DNA of 43,164 bases, taken from assembly GCA_022772085.1 (NCBI GenBank), contig JALFBN010000012.1, forward strand, positions 1 through 43,164, in the 5' to 3' direction. Below are positions 7,830 to 18,997 of this stretch, one piece after another; within the stretch, counting starts at the first letter, position 1, and every line of letters starts with the position of its first letter. The notes under the pieces were generated by a model. It was not told where the DNA came from, made no database searches, and worked only from the letters and a program-made list of their open reading frames with translations. Source of the stretch: Porphyromonas sp. (GTDB taxonomy: Bacteria > Bacteroidota > Bacteroidia > Bacteroidales > Porphyromonadaceae). A program made the translations under genes and the position numbers.

Positions 7830-8586
7830 AGTCTTGCACTTCGATTGTCCCATAGAAAGTACCTACATGTACCTCTTCGATTGGGCCTTGGAGCATCCTG
7901 ATGAAAGGGCGAATTACGTGTTGGACGTTGCACACCAAACAGCAGGACGTGGGCAGCAGGGTAATTCGTGGTATGCCTCGGAGGGGCTTAATCTGCTCCC
8001 CTCATTTCTTGTGCGCTTCCCCCGGCTTTTCTCCCCCATGGTGTGGGCACTCTCGGAACTTACAGCTTTAGCGGTATGGCATACGGTGTCCTCTTTTTTG
8101 GAAGATCCCACGGAGCTGCGCATCAAGTGGCCCAATGATATTTACTATAAAAATCGCAAGTTAGCAGGGATCTTGATTGGTCACTCTTTGGTCTCTAAGC
8201 GGGTCGATTTTAGTGTTATTGGTATTGGACTTAATGTCAATGAAGCCGATTTCCCCCCAACACTCCCCAACCCCATATCTCTTTTGCAGATCAATGGTAC
8301 CCCTCCGGACCTTCAAGAGGTGCGAAAGGTCCTTTACGACTATATGGGGCGTTACCTCGTGGAGGTGGAGACGCTCTCTCCAACGATCAATTTATTTCAC
8401 TTGGAATATCTCGACAAGCTCTATCGACGAGATAGCCCTTCGACCTTTAGGGATATGCGGACGGGACAATTCTTTTGCGGAATAATCCGTGATGTCCAGC
8501 CCGATGGTCGGTTGGTGGTGATGGTAGAGGATCGATTGAGATATTTCGCTTTTAAAGAGGTTGAATATGTCCATAGTAACGACTAG
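7810..8586 (+). CDS. birA: Biotin--[acetyl-CoA-carboxylase] ligase
   Basis: The 258-residue enzyme attaches biotin through biotinyl-AMP to biotin carboxyl carrier proteins. The biotin-binding loop motif GRGQQGNSWYASEGLNLL, the WPNDIYY motif and the following RKLAGILIG segment are all present. There is no N-terminal helix-turn-helix, so this is the monofunctional ligase (class I type), not the E. coli-type repressor. The start overlaps the upstream mmcQ-like gene by 20 nt, and the end overlaps the SpoU methyltransferase by 20 nt. Confidence 0.92.
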   Translation: MPTLNFEVLHFDCPIESTYMYLFDWALEHPDERANYVLDVAHQTAGRGQQGNSWYASEGLNLLPSFLVRFPRLFSPMVWALSELTALAVWHTVSSFLEDPTELRIKWPNDIYYKNRKLAGILIGHSLVSKRVDFSVIGIGLNVNEADFPPTLPNPISLLQINGTPPDLQEVRKVLYDYMGRYLVEVETLSPTINLFHLEYLDKLYRRDSPSTFRDMRTGQFFCGIIRDVQPDGRLVVMVEDRLRYFAFKEVEYVHSND

Positions 8587-9358
8587 TCAGACGCTTTCGC
8601 AACGGGATAAAAAACGGATTACGGCGTTGAAACAGCGCAAGGAGCGTCTTGCTGAAAGGCTTTTTGTGGCTGAGGGACCGAAGTTGATCGAAGAACTATT
8701 GGTTGCTTTCCCTTGTCGTCTCTTGGTTACTACGGCGTCAGAGTATGTTCGTGTAGAGCACTTGGGGTGGATTGAACGCGTTGTTTTGCTCCCCGATAGC
8801 TATGATTTCGGGTCAATTAGCTCACAACGCTCGCCTCGCCCGATGATTGCTCTTCTGGAGCTTCCGCCTAGTTGCTCTTCCTACTGCCTAGATGCTCCCA
8901 CACTCCTGCTTGACAATGTCCAAGACCCTGGCAATGTCGGATCGATTATTCGCTCAGCGGATTGGTTTGGTATTCGTCACATTCTTACAACGGAGGGCAC
9001 GGCAGATCCTTTCTCCCCCAAGGTGGTGCAGGCGACCATGGGAGCTTTGGCTCGCGTTCGGGTGACTCCCATAGGAGACCTTTCATCCCTGTTTGCAGAG
9101 GTCAAACAACGACAAATTCCTCTCCTAGGGACCTTTTTGGATGGAGAGAATATCTTCAAAATGAAGCCCTTCTCGAGGGCAATACCCTACATTATCGTCA
9201 TGGGAAACGAGGGGCAAGGGATCTCCCCTTGTATTGCCGAGCAGGTAACGCATCGATTGACTATTCCCTCTTCTGTCCCCGATGGGATGCAAGTGGAGAG
9301 CCTTAATGTTGCAGCGGCTACGGCTATCGTATTGTCGTATCTTAGAAGGGAGGAATAG
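8567..9358 (+). CDS. TrmH/SpoU-family RNA 2'-O-methyltransferase
   Basis: With the ATG at 8567 the protein has 263 residues; an in-frame TTG at 8561 is less likely. An N-terminal substrate-binding region (VAEGPKLIEELL) is followed by the SPOUT knot motifs: DNVQDPGNVGSIIRSADWFG (motif 1), IIVMGNEGQGIS (motif 2) and VESLNVAAATAIVL (motif 3). These bind S-adenosylmethionine and methylate ribose 2'-OH in rRNA or tRNA. The exact target, possibly 23S rRNA as in RlmB-like or YsgA-like proteins, cannot be read from sequence. Confidence 0.9.
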   Translation: MSIVTTSQTLSQRDKKRITALKQRKERLAERLFVAEGPKLIEELLVAFPCRLLVTTASEYVRVEHLGWIERVVLLPDSYDFGSISSQRSPRPMIALLELPPSCSSYCLDAPTLLLDNVQDPGNVGSIIRSADWFGIRHILTTEGTADPFSPKVVQATMGALARVRVTPIGDLSSLFAEVKQRQIPLLGTFLDGENIFKMKPFSRAIPYIIVMGNEGQGISPCIAEQVTHRLTIPSSVPDGMQVESLNVAAATAIVLSYLRREE

Positions 9359-9369
9359 CCTATTACCAT

Positions 9370-12186
9370 ATGGATAAAAAAGCAAATCGTGATCACGGTT
9401 ACATCGAAATAAAGGGCAACCGCGTAAACAATCTCAAGGGGATTGATATATCGATTCCTCGGGGCAAACTCACTGTTGTATCGGGGGTGAGCGGCTCGGG
9501 AAAGAGCTCTCTCGCTTTTGATACACTCTATGCTGAGGGGCAACGTCGATACGTGGAGAGTTTATCCAGTTATGCTCGCCAGTTCCTTGACCGTATGCCC
9601 AAGCCCGATTGCGATTTTATTCGCTATATCCCTCCTGCGGTAGCGATTCAGCAACGGGTGGTCAGTCGCAACCCACGTAGTACGGTGGGTACAAGTACCG
9701 AGATATACGATTATCTCAAAATGCTCTTTGCCCGTTTTGGCAAAACGATCTCACCTATTTCGGGACGAGAAGTCAAGAAGCATACTGTACACGATGTGGT
9801 ACAGCAGGTCCTTGCTTTGCCCGAGGGAGCTCGGATTTACCTCCTTGCCCCGATTGTGGAGCGAGGAGAGGCCCTTTCCAGCCGCTTACAGACCTATCAG
9901 AGTTCGGGCTTTAGTCGTATTTGGTCACGAGAGCAGGGGACACAACGCCTCGGTGAGTATGTCGTCTCCTCTGTGGAAGAGGAGCCTTTTCTCATGCTGG
10001 ATCGGATGTCCGTGCGTCATGAAGAAGCCGCCTTTCAGACACGTCTTGCTGACGCTGCCGAGAGTGCCTTTTACGAAGGTCATGGCACCTGTCGGATTGT
10101 GGGAGAGGGTGAAAATACAGATATCGACCTCATCTTTTGCAATCGTCTGGAGGCGGATGGCCTTGTCTTTGCCGAACCAAGTCCCGAGCTATTCGACTTT
10201 AATAGTGCCACAGGAGCCTGTCCTGAGTGCGAAGGTTATGGTTTGATTTTGGGTATTGCTCCCGAGAAGGTAATCCCCAATCCGACTCTATCAGTCTATG
10301 AAGATGCCGTAGCCTGTTGGATTGGCCCACAATCTTCCCTTTGGAAGAAGGAGTTTATTCTCCTTGCCGGAGAGCACGACTTTCCCATTCACACCGCCTA
10401 TCGGGATTTGACTGAGGAGCAAAAAAGGCAACTTTGGCAGGGCTTTTATCATCCATCTTACAAGGAAAATATAGGGATTGATACCTACTTCAAGATGCTC
10501 GAAAAGGAACTTTATAAGGTGCAAAATCGGGTACGACTTGCCCATTTTAGAGGGAAAACCACCTGTCCATCCTGCCACGGACGACGCCTTAAAAAGGAGG
10601 CACTTTGCATTCAGTTTGGCGGTCAAACAATCGACCAAATTACCCAACTTTCGATCCTTGAAGCAAGTCGATTTTTCGATGCTGTAACCCTCCCCGAGAC
10701 ACAAGCTAAGGCTGCCGAACGACTTTTGTATGAGATCAGGAGTCGCCTTCATGTCCTTTGTGATGTGGGGGTAGAGTACCTAACTCTTAATCGTTTGTCC
10801 AATACCTTATCTGGCGGAGAGAGCCAACGTATTACCCTCTCTACTCGATTGGGGAGCAATCTTTATGGGGCGATGTACGTACTCGATGAGCCAAGTATAG
10901 GGTTGCATGAGCGTGATACCGAGCGACTTATCCGAGTAGTGCAACGCCTCCGAGACGCCGGCAATACGCTGGTCGTTGTGGAGCATGATGAGAAGATGTT
11001 GCGAGCTGCTGATATGTTGGTGGATATCGGACCCGATGCGGGTATCTACGGAGGTGAAATCGTCTTTCAGGGTTCACCTCAATCCATTACGTCTCAAACG
11101 GTAGGCTATACGGCAGGCTATCTTTCTGGTCGGCTCTCCATCCCCGTGCCCAAAGAGCGACGCTCCTATAAATACAGTCTTACTCTAAATGATGTGCACA
11201 AGAATAATCTGCAACACCTTACGCTCCAACTCCCTCTTGGGGTCTTTGTCGGGGTGACGGGTATCAGTGGCTCGGGCAAAAGCACATTGGTGCGAGATCT
11301 CCTTTACGAAGACCTCAAACGCTACTTTGATACGCATGAAGCGGGTTGCCTCTCGGGAGACCTCGATCGGTTAGAAGCCGTAGAATATGTTGATCAGAAC
11401 ATGGCAGGACGTAATGCACGAAGCAATCCTGCCACCTTTATAGGGGCCTTTGATACCATCCGTGAGCTATATAGCCGTCTCCCCCTGTCCCGACAAATGG
11501 GTTATAAACCCGCTTTTTTCAGTTTTAATTATAGTGGAGGAGGGCGATGTGAAGAGTGTAAAGGAGAGGGGACGATTTCCGTGGAGATGCAGTTTATGGC
11601 AGATCTTGTGCTTACCTGCGAGGCGTGTGGTGGTAAGCGGTATAAGCGAGAAGTGCTTGATGTGGAGTACCACGGCGTCCATATCAGCGACCTTCTCAAG
11701 ATGAGTATTTCGGAGGCGATTGCCTTTTTCCGTCAGTATGAATCAGAGGAGTATATCCCTGCGATCATTTCGCGCTTGCAGATTTTAGAGGAGGTTGGCC
11801 TTGGCTATGTGCAGATGGGGCAGAGTTGTTCGACTCTTTCGGGTGGGGAAAATCAACGTCTCAAACTTGCCTATTATTTGGTGCAGCGTACGCAAAAACC
11901 AACCCTATTTATCTTTGACGAACCAACGACGGGACTACACTTCCACGATATATCTCGCCTTTTACAATCTTTTTATAAGTTGCTGGATAAAGGGCATTCG
12001 GTCGTTGTGATCGAACACAATCTGGATGTAATCAAATGTGCGGACTACCTAATTGATCTTGGTCCTGAGGGTGGATCTAAAGGCGGACTGCTGATGGCAT
12101 GTGGTACCCCCGAGGAGGTGGTCGCCATCCCGAAGTCCATAACGGGTCATTACTTACGTGAAAAATTAACTGCTGTATGCCTTTAA
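9370..12186 (+). CDS. uvrA: Excinuclease ABC subunit A
   Basis: The 938-residue protein is the DNA-damage sensor of nucleotide excision repair, which loads UvrB at lesions. Two ABC ATPase halves are visible, with Walker A motifs GVSGSGKSSL (near residue 40) and GISGSGKSTL (near residue 635), and signature segments TLSGGESQRI and TLSGGENQRL. CxxC zinc sites are present in CPECEGYG, CPSCHGRR and CEECKGEG...CEACGG. Length is typical. It starts 11 nt after the methyltransferase, and its stop overlaps the MerR gene by 10 nt. No SOS-type operator was evident. Confidence 0.97.
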   Translation: MDKKANRDHGYIEIKGNRVNNLKGIDISIPRGKLTVVSGVSGSGKSSLAFDTLYAEGQRRYVESLSSYARQFLDRMPKPDCDFIRYIPPAVAIQQRVVSRNPRSTVGTSTEIYDYLKMLFARFGKTISPISGREVKKHTVHDVVQQVLALPEGARIYLLAPIVERGEALSSRLQTYQSSGFSRIWSREQGTQRLGEYVVSSVEEEPFLMLDRMSVRHEEAAFQTRLADAAESAFYEGHGTCRIVGEGENTDIDLIFCNRLEADGLVFAEPSPELFDFNSATGACPECEGYGLILGIAPEKVIPNPTLSVYEDAVACWIGPQSSLWKKEFILLAGEHDFPIHTAYRDLTEEQKRQLWQGFYHPSYKENIGIDTYFKMLEKELYKVQNRVRLAHFRGKTTCPSCHGRRLKKEALCIQFGGQTIDQITQLSILEASRFFDAVTLPETQAKAAERLLYEIRSRLHVLCDVGVEYLTLNRLSNTLSGGESQRITLSTRLGSNLYGAMYVLDEPSIGLHERDTERLIRVVQRLRDAGNTLVVVEHDEKMLRAADMLVDIGPDAGIYGGEIVFQGSPQSITSQTVGYTAGYLSGRLSIPVPKERRSYKYSLTLNDVHKNNLQHLTLQLPLGVFVGVTGISGSGKSTLVRDLLYEDLKRYFDTHEAGCLSGDLDRLEAVEYVDQNMAGRNARSNPATFIGAFDTIRELYSRLPLSRQMGYKPAFFSFNYSGGGRCEECKGEGTISVEMQFMADLVLTCEACGGKRYKREVLDVEYHGVHISDLLKMSISEAIAFFRQYESEEYIPAIISRLQILEEVGLGYVQMGQSCSTLSGGENQRLKLAYYLVQRTQKPTLFIFDEPTTGLHFHDISRLLQSFYKLLDKGHSVVVIEHNLDVIKCADYLIDLGPEGGSKGGLLMACGTPEEVVAIPKSITGHYLREKLTAVCL

Positions 12187-12566
12187 GAAAGAAACCGATC
12201 GAGAAAATGTATTTCTCTCCCAAAGAAGTGGCAGAAGCCGTTGGCGAAGATTTGCACACCCTCTACTATTGGGAAGAGACGTTTGACCTTCAGATCGCTA
12301 GAGGAAGAGGTGGTCATCGACGCTATACTAAGCGTGATTTGGAGCTTTTAAATCTCATTCATTCACTGATTCGCGAGCGCAAATACACAACGGAGGGAGT
12401 CAAACAATATCTACAATACCCTGACAAGGAGCGAAATCGGCAGAAGGTGCTGATAAATCTACGGACCTCCCTCCATGAGGTTGAGGAGATGCTCAAAGCG
12501 ATGAATGCCTATAAGTTGGCACACGGCAAAGTCACGACAGAAGATCGCGAAGATCTGTTTGAATAA
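12177..12566 (+). CDS. MerR-family transcriptional regulator
   Basis: The 129-residue protein has an N-terminal MerR winged helix-turn-helix: YFSPKEVAEAVGEDLHTLYY, then WEETF and GHRRYTKRDLELL. A helical region with coiled-coil potential follows (residues 60-110). There is no cysteine-rich metal or large effector-binding domain, so the inducer is unknown. It overlaps the uvrA stop by 10 nt and ends the mmcQ-birA-spoU-uvrA run. Similar small MerR proteins are common in Bacteroidales. Confidence 0.88.
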   Translation: MPLRKKPIEKMYFSPKEVAEAVGEDLHTLYYWEETFDLQIARGRGGHRRYTKRDLELLNLIHSLIRERKYTTEGVKQYLQYPDKERNRQKVLINLRTSLHEVEEMLKAMNAYKLAHGKVTTEDREDLFE

Positions 12567-12608
12567 ATTCTTACCTCCCTTTTCTCCGAGTTGTTGTGGA
12601 GGTCATAT

Positions 12609-12650
12609 AAAAAGGCTGATCCGAAACCGAAGTTTCGAAACAGCCTTTTT
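12609..12650. terminator. Bidirectional terminator between convergent merR-like and LRR genes
   Basis: A perfect 10-bp outer stem (12609-12618 with 12641-12650; AAAAAGGCTG/CAGCCTTTTT) encloses an inner CGAAAC/GTTTCG hairpin (12622-12637). The A and T runs at the stem ends give a T-run on either strand. Confidence 0.85.
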
Positions 12651-12671
12651 TACTTTGCTTAAAGCGTATTT

Positions 12672-14414
12672 TTATTTTGAGATATAGAGCTTCGTGAGTA
12701 CCTTTTCTCCCGAGCGTTGATCGGTGTAAACAGCAAGGTAAGAGCCCTTCGTGGGCATTACGAGTTGAGGGTTATTACCTTTTACTTGTGCAGAGTAAAT
12801 CAGTGAGCCGTCAAGTGCAAAGTATTGTACCAAGCCGTTAAGCTCCATTCCACAGAGAGTGATTGCATCGGGTGTTATGGCAAAGTAGCAGGCACTACGC
12901 TCAATACCGTCGATCGCATCGATATCCTTCCCGGATGCATCGCCTTTGATTTGAGGATTCCAATTGCGTCCCTCGGCTAGGTCTGTATTGCTACATTGAG
13001 CAGCAAAATCATTTTTCGCTCCATTATACAGATTAACGGTACCCGGCTTTTTTGCAAGTTGAGGTAACTCTTCATAGACTGCATTAAGTTCTTGGCTGGT
13101 CATCTTGTTGCCTACAATTCCAAGCTTGTTCAACTTTTTATTGAACGTCAGGCTCAAGGAATGGATATCATTTGTGTTGAGATTGAGTTGCTCCAAGCTG
13201 ACACAATCGGTCGTTTTGAGTGCTTTTAGTTGATTGGAACCGAGGTCCAATACCTTGAGAGCACTGAGACCTGTCAGGTCAATTTGTGCCAATAGGTTGT
13301 TCGCAAGATGGAGCGACTCCAATTTATTCTCTCCACGAGGCAGTTTGATGGAGGTTAGAGCCCCTTTCTTTGCAGCGAGACTTTTTAGTGACGGACAACC
13401 ACTGACATCAAGACTTACGAGGTTCGGATTTTCGTTGCACCAAAGCTGTTCAAGTTTACTCATCATCGAAAGATCCAATTGTGAGAAGTTGCATTTGCTT
13501 AGCCCAAGGTCTTTGATATTCGGATTAGAGGGGTAGGTGACCCTTTGCAATTGGTTGGATCCCGTTAGCATGAGATACTCTAGGAGCGGACTATTCGCGA
13601 GATTGATGTCCGTGACCTTTGTCTCCATAACGAGTAATTGAGTCAGTTCGGGTGCATTGAGGGTCAATGTCTCGAGCTGGCTGTTCTTAGAACAATCCAA
13701 ATTGGAGAGTTTATTGAATGCACTCAGATCGAGTTTTGTGAGTTTATTGCCTGCAAGAAGCATTTCCGTCAGCGGTGCCGAAGCGGGAAGTTTGAGATCC
13801 GAGATGGCGCAATCTGTTATCGTAAGGCTCTTGAGTTTGCTGTTTTTGCTGAGATCCAAACGCGTGATTTTGCTCATGCGAGCACAGTCCAAATAGTCCA
13901 AGTCAGGGCATTGTGTTACTTCAACTTCGCTTAAGAAGTTCGCCGAAATAACCAAACGCTGCAACTTGGTACAGTTGCTGATATCAATTCCTTTGAGGTT
14001 GTTTTGGAAGAGCTCAAGGTTGAGTAGCTCGGTATTTTTGGCGAAGGATATTTGCTCTGTGAGGTAGTTGAATCCGGCCATGAGTACCTCCAGCTTGGGG
14101 CATTCCGAAACATCAAGACTTTTCAGTTTGGAGGCGGTACAGTTAAAGCGGCGCACATCGCCTTTGATCACGATGTTCTCACCCTTAATTTCTCCACGGG
14201 GCTCGGTAAATGCTTGTCCGATCGTATATTCTTGAAAGTTGCCATCGCCCCAGTCGATGCTCGCCTTGGTATTGTCTTCAGCCGCTGCGAGATTGAAGCT
14301 CATAGAACTTCCGACTTGAGCAATGGTGGTCATGCGAATGATTTGTGCTTCCCCCATGAGGTGGGTAGCCAAAAGCGTCACTCCGAAAAGGAGGACTTTG
14401 TAAATCTTGTTCAT
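12672..14414 (-). CDS. Secreted leucine-rich-repeat protein with T9SS-like C-terminus
   Basis: The 580-residue protein has a signal peptide (MNKIYKVLLFGVTLLATHLM, cleavage near GEAQ). A short module (residues about 40-80, SIDWGDGNFQEYTI) resembles the start of the repeat proteins called internalin-like in Porphyromonas. Residues about 75-460 are leucine-rich repeats near 21 residues with the pattern L-x-x-L-x-(C/L)-x-x-N-x-L-x-x-L-x-L. The last about 75 residues (QYFALDGSLIYSAQVKG to LTKLYISK) look like a type A T9SS sorting domain. It is probably a surface or secreted binding protein. It starts 16 nt after the upstream LRR/Omp28-like gene and is likely co-transcribed with it. Confidence 0.8.
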   Translation of the reverse strand: MNKIYKVLLFGVTLLATHLMGEAQIIRMTTIAQVGSSMSFNLAAAEDNTKASIDWGDGNFQEYTIGQAFTEPRGEIKGENIVIKGDVRRFNCTASKLKSLDVSECPKLEVLMAGFNYLTEQISFAKNTELLNLELFQNNLKGIDISNCTKLQRLVISANFLSEVEVTQCPDLDYLDCARMSKITRLDLSKNSKLKSLTITDCAISDLKLPASAPLTEMLLAGNKLTKLDLSAFNKLSNLDCSKNSQLETLTLNAPELTQLLVMETKVTDINLANSPLLEYLMLTGSNQLQRVTYPSNPNIKDLGLSKCNFSQLDLSMMSKLEQLWCNENPNLVSLDVSGCPSLKSLAAKKGALTSIKLPRGENKLESLHLANNLLAQIDLTGLSALKVLDLGSNQLKALKTTDCVSLEQLNLNTNDIHSLSLTFNKKLNKLGIVGNKMTSQELNAVYEELPQLAKKPGTVNLYNGAKNDFAAQCSNTDLAEGRNWNPQIKGDASGKDIDAIDGIERSACYFAITPDAITLCGMELNGLVQYFALDGSLIYSAQVKGNNPQLVMPTKGSYLAVYTDQRSGEKVLTKLYISK

Positions 14415-14430
14415 GAGATCTGTTTTGGAT

Positions 14431-16386
14431 TTAGAGAATGTATTTGAGTGTTTGAGTTGCGCCCGAGCTGTGCAGGAGTTGTACGATGTAGCAACCCAAA
14501 GTAAGGGTTCCGTTATCTATCTGTTCTCCTCGTAGCGTGTAAATACGGTGGATTGTCCATTCCATAGAATCGGTATAGAGTGTGCCTGCCACATGGGAAA
14601 GAGATGGCTCTTCCATCGGTTGTACTTTGCTATTGTGGGTCAAAAGGGCTTCGTCAATAGCGGTCGTAGCCGATTGGAGGATCGAAGTTTGATAGGGTTT
14701 CTCTGCCGTTCCTTGGCGGAATATGGAGGCGGTGATGCGGTATTTATTATCGGCAAAATCTTTCAGCTCAAAGGCCGGGAGATCCAATGTAAACGAACCG
14801 TCTTGCTGTATGCTGATAGGGGTGCCTTGGATTGGCGTTAGGCTTTTAATTACCTTATTATAGATTGCATTTCCCTTAAACTCAACCGTTTCGTTTTCTC
14901 GATCGAAGGTGGGTAATTCGCTGTTTTCTACGAGATAGACCTGAGCTCTTAGGTCATTTTTGCGGTTTTCGTCTACGCTCAAAGTACCCGTTAGACGGAG
15001 GGCGAATTGTTGCTCTGGTGTGCGTTCCATCCCAATATTAAGCGTCGTAAATGCACGGGTATGAAATCCGTTAGAGAAAAGATAACTGTGAATATCTTCC
15101 AATTTGGTGCTGACGCGTAGAGCCGGGGTGTATATGGATCGATCGGCAAGTTCCTTATCGTTGTTTAGCGTTCCGTAGGGATTCATGAGATTCCTGTTGT
15201 ACATAAGGAGCGGTGTGCTGGTAATCCTATATTGTTGAGCTAGTGCTTCCAATTCGGGCACTTCGGGGATGAACTTTTCAGATCGAACCTGACCGGGGAT
15301 CGTTACAAAGGTGATTTTATCGGGTTTTTGTGTCTTGCCCAAGAGGGTGATCATACTCGTTAAAATGCGTTTGTATCCCTCCATGCTGGTGTTGTCGTTG
15401 GGGTCCAGGAAAAACTCCATTTGGTGCTGACGGATAGGACCATGGGCAACATGATAGCGACGATAGGGGCGTACCCGCTCGCCAAGATCCACCGTTTCTC
15501 CGTTGAGTTTGGTTGGTTTGACATGGATGAGATGTAGCTCTGTATCATCAGGTACGGAAAAGATACATGCTTGTTGCATATCATTCATATTGCTACCGGG
15601 CAAGAGTTGTACCTCTTTGATCTCTAAGGTCTTCTTCGTACTCTCGTCGAAGTCGAACCAATAGGTAAATTCGATACGATCGATCTGCTGCTTTGAGCCA
15701 TTGTTGAAGAAGAAAGCATAGAATACCCTCGAAGGCTCTCCCTCGGTAATGGGGAAGTAATTTGGTCCATAGATATTCTCAAACTCAACACCTGCAAAGG
15801 GATCGGTCGGCTCCTGTTTTATGGGGAGGATCTCTGAAAAGCCCCAAACTGTTTTGCTCTGTTTCTTGTACTCTTCCACCAAGGCCTCAGGTACATAGAG
15901 TTTGATCTTGGCGAGGCTCTTTTTATCCACAAAGAGGCTCTTAGCCGTTACGACTTTCTCTCCCGGTAAGGTGATGGACTCTAGTTTGGGACATTTCTGC
16001 AGTGCTTTTGCTAGAATGGAGTTTAGTGTTTTGGGGAGGATTAAGTCTACGAGTTCGGGGCTGTTAGAGAGAGCTGTGGAGAGTTCGTTGGCATTGTAGT
16101 CTATATAAGACTCCTCGTCAGAGTAGGCTTCTATCTCCGCATTACTGAGATTGAGACGTTGCAGTTTGCGACAATTAGCGTGTAGCTCCAAAAGATCTAT
16201 TTGGTTAATCTTTCCTTTGATAGTGAGATCTGTTGCCGTACTGTGGGCTGCAAATTGACTTGCACCCGTACCGGCCTCTGTGATGGTGATCTCTATCGGA
16301 TCTGCTTTGAGGGTAAGTGGGAAAATACCCACCGTCAAAAGGAGAAAAGAGTGCACTAAGGCATTCAAGAGGTAAGTTCTTTTCAT
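14431..16386 (-). CDS. Secreted protein: BspA-like LRRs plus Omp28-like region
   Basis: ATG at 16386 was chosen because it begins a good signal peptide (MKRTYLLNALVHSFLLL, cleavage near LKA); an upstream in-frame ATG at 16497 would precede the promoter box. The mature part of the 651-residue protein starts with a few BspA-type leucine-rich repeats (residues about 40-160). A middle region follows with SKQQIDRIEFTYWF. Residues about 285-600 resemble Omp28-family proteins: a thioredoxin-like segment without a CxxC (RITSTPLLMYNRNLM), then LRAQVYLVENSELPTF and a Y-N-K-V-I-K-S segment. The end (TLRGEQIDNGTLTLGCYIVQ to TLKYIL) looks like a T9SS sorting domain. Domain boundaries and the Omp28 resemblance are by eye. 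Confidence 0.65.
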   Translation of the reverse strand: MKRTYLLNALVHSFLLLTVGIFPLTLKADPIEITITEAGTGASQFAAHSTATDLTIKGKINQIDLLELHANCRKLQRLNLSNAEIEAYSDEESYIDYNANELSTALSNSPELVDLILPKTLNSILAKALQKCPKLESITLPGEKVVTAKSLFVDKKSLAKIKLYVPEALVEEYKKQSKTVWGFSEILPIKQEPTDPFAGVEFENIYGPNYFPITEGEPSRVFYAFFFNNGSKQQIDRIEFTYWFDFDESTKKTLEIKEVQLLPGSNMNDMQQACIFSVPDDTELHLIHVKPTKLNGETVDLGERVRPYRRYHVAHGPIRQHQMEFFLDPNDNTSMEGYKRILTSMITLLGKTQKPDKITFVTIPGQVRSEKFIPEVPELEALAQQYRITSTPLLMYNRNLMNPYGTLNNDKELADRSIYTPALRVSTKLEDIHSYLFSNGFHTRAFTTLNIGMERTPEQQFALRLTGTLSVDENRKNDLRAQVYLVENSELPTFDRENETVEFKGNAIYNKVIKSLTPIQGTPISIQQDGSFTLDLPAFELKDFADNKYRITASIFRQGTAEKPYQTSILQSATTAIDEALLTHNSKVQPMEEPSLSHVAGTLYTDSMEWTIHRIYTLRGEQIDNGTLTLGCYIVQLLHSSGATQTLKYIL

Positions 16387-16463
16387 ATCATTTTTTATTA
16401 CTAGGTTTTTTCTGCGGTATAGCAGGATGGACCTCCTCGAAAGGCTTCTGTTAAAACGCCCTG

Positions 16464-16471
16464 CAAATATA
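16464..16471 (-). promoter_or_regulatory. Candidate -7 box for the LRR gene pair
   Basis: Minus-strand TATATTTG followed by CAGGG lies about 80 nt upstream of the ATG at 16386. A TTTG -33 element was not evident. The box supports the 16386 start over the one at 16497. Confidence 0.45.
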
Positions 16472-16689
16472 TGGATAAAAGTAGATTCCGATTCCATTTC
16501 TGCTAAATAGTGGTATGTTTTTTTTATTTAGTGATTAGATTTTTCGGTGATTGAAGCCAAGCGGAACCGTGTAGGGCAGAACTATTCTTGCTCCTGCCCG
16601 ATTTTTTTTGCTTTCGGATGCGTTGTCTATTCCGCACAAATACTACAAAAGCACCGGAAAAAGGAAGAACAGAATCGGTGGCTTTGGAG

Positions 16690-16760
16690 GGGCTGAAAAA
16701 ACAGTCGACAGTTTCCCGGAATTAGTCGACTGTTTTTCAAAATCAGTCGACTGTTTTTTC
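16690..16760. repeat. Three GTCGAC-centred repeats at exact 21-bp spacing
   Basis: GTCGAC cores start at 16704, 16725 and 16746, exactly 21 bp apart. The last is within a perfect 10-bp palindrome CAGTCGACTG, and flanking A/T runs are conserved. The first two also form a 13-bp perfect inverted repeat (16697-16709 with 16725-16737). Read on the minus strand, the units encode heptads KQSTDFE, KQSTNSG and KLSTVFS in a 61-codon open frame (16643-16828). That frame has no recognisable family, so I do not call it a gene. Confidence 0.65.
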
Positions 16761-16801
16761 GGCTCGTTGCAACTAACGGATTTGCCCTTTACGAGGGAAA
16801 T

Positions 16802-16845
16802 AAAAAAGCCGCACAAGTGCAGTACCACTCGGTAACGTGCTTGTA
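16802..16845 (-). terminator. Possible terminator after serine palmitoyltransferase
   Basis: On the minus strand an imperfect hairpin (arms near ACAAGCAC and GCACTTGT, with inner TTACC/GGTA) is followed by GCGG and a six-T run (16807-16802). It lies about 60 nt beyond the spt stop. The stem mismatches lower confidence. Confidence 0.45.
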
Positions 16846-16907
16846 CGACCTTTTGGAGAAATAAAATTCAGCGTGTTCGCTACAAACGAATCACCCCGAG
16901 GGCTGTT

Positions 16908-18997
<2,090 letters not shown>

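Larger units (their letters stand above)
16472..16907. other. Intergenic region without a supported gene
   Basis: Between the promoter of the LRR pair and the end of the serine palmitoyltransferase gene, about 430 nt hold only the 21-bp repeat cluster and a terminator-like hairpin. Short frames on both strands have no family resemblance. Confidence 0.6.

Noticed and set aside
16387-16497. Upstream start for the LRR/Omp28-like gene
   Set aside because: The 37 extra residues precede a clean signal peptide and span the candidate promoter at 16464-16471.
16643-16828. 61-residue minus-strand small protein with heptad repeats
   Set aside because: No family, no start context and no conservation evidence is available. 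It is kept only as an alternative explanation of the 21-bp repeats.
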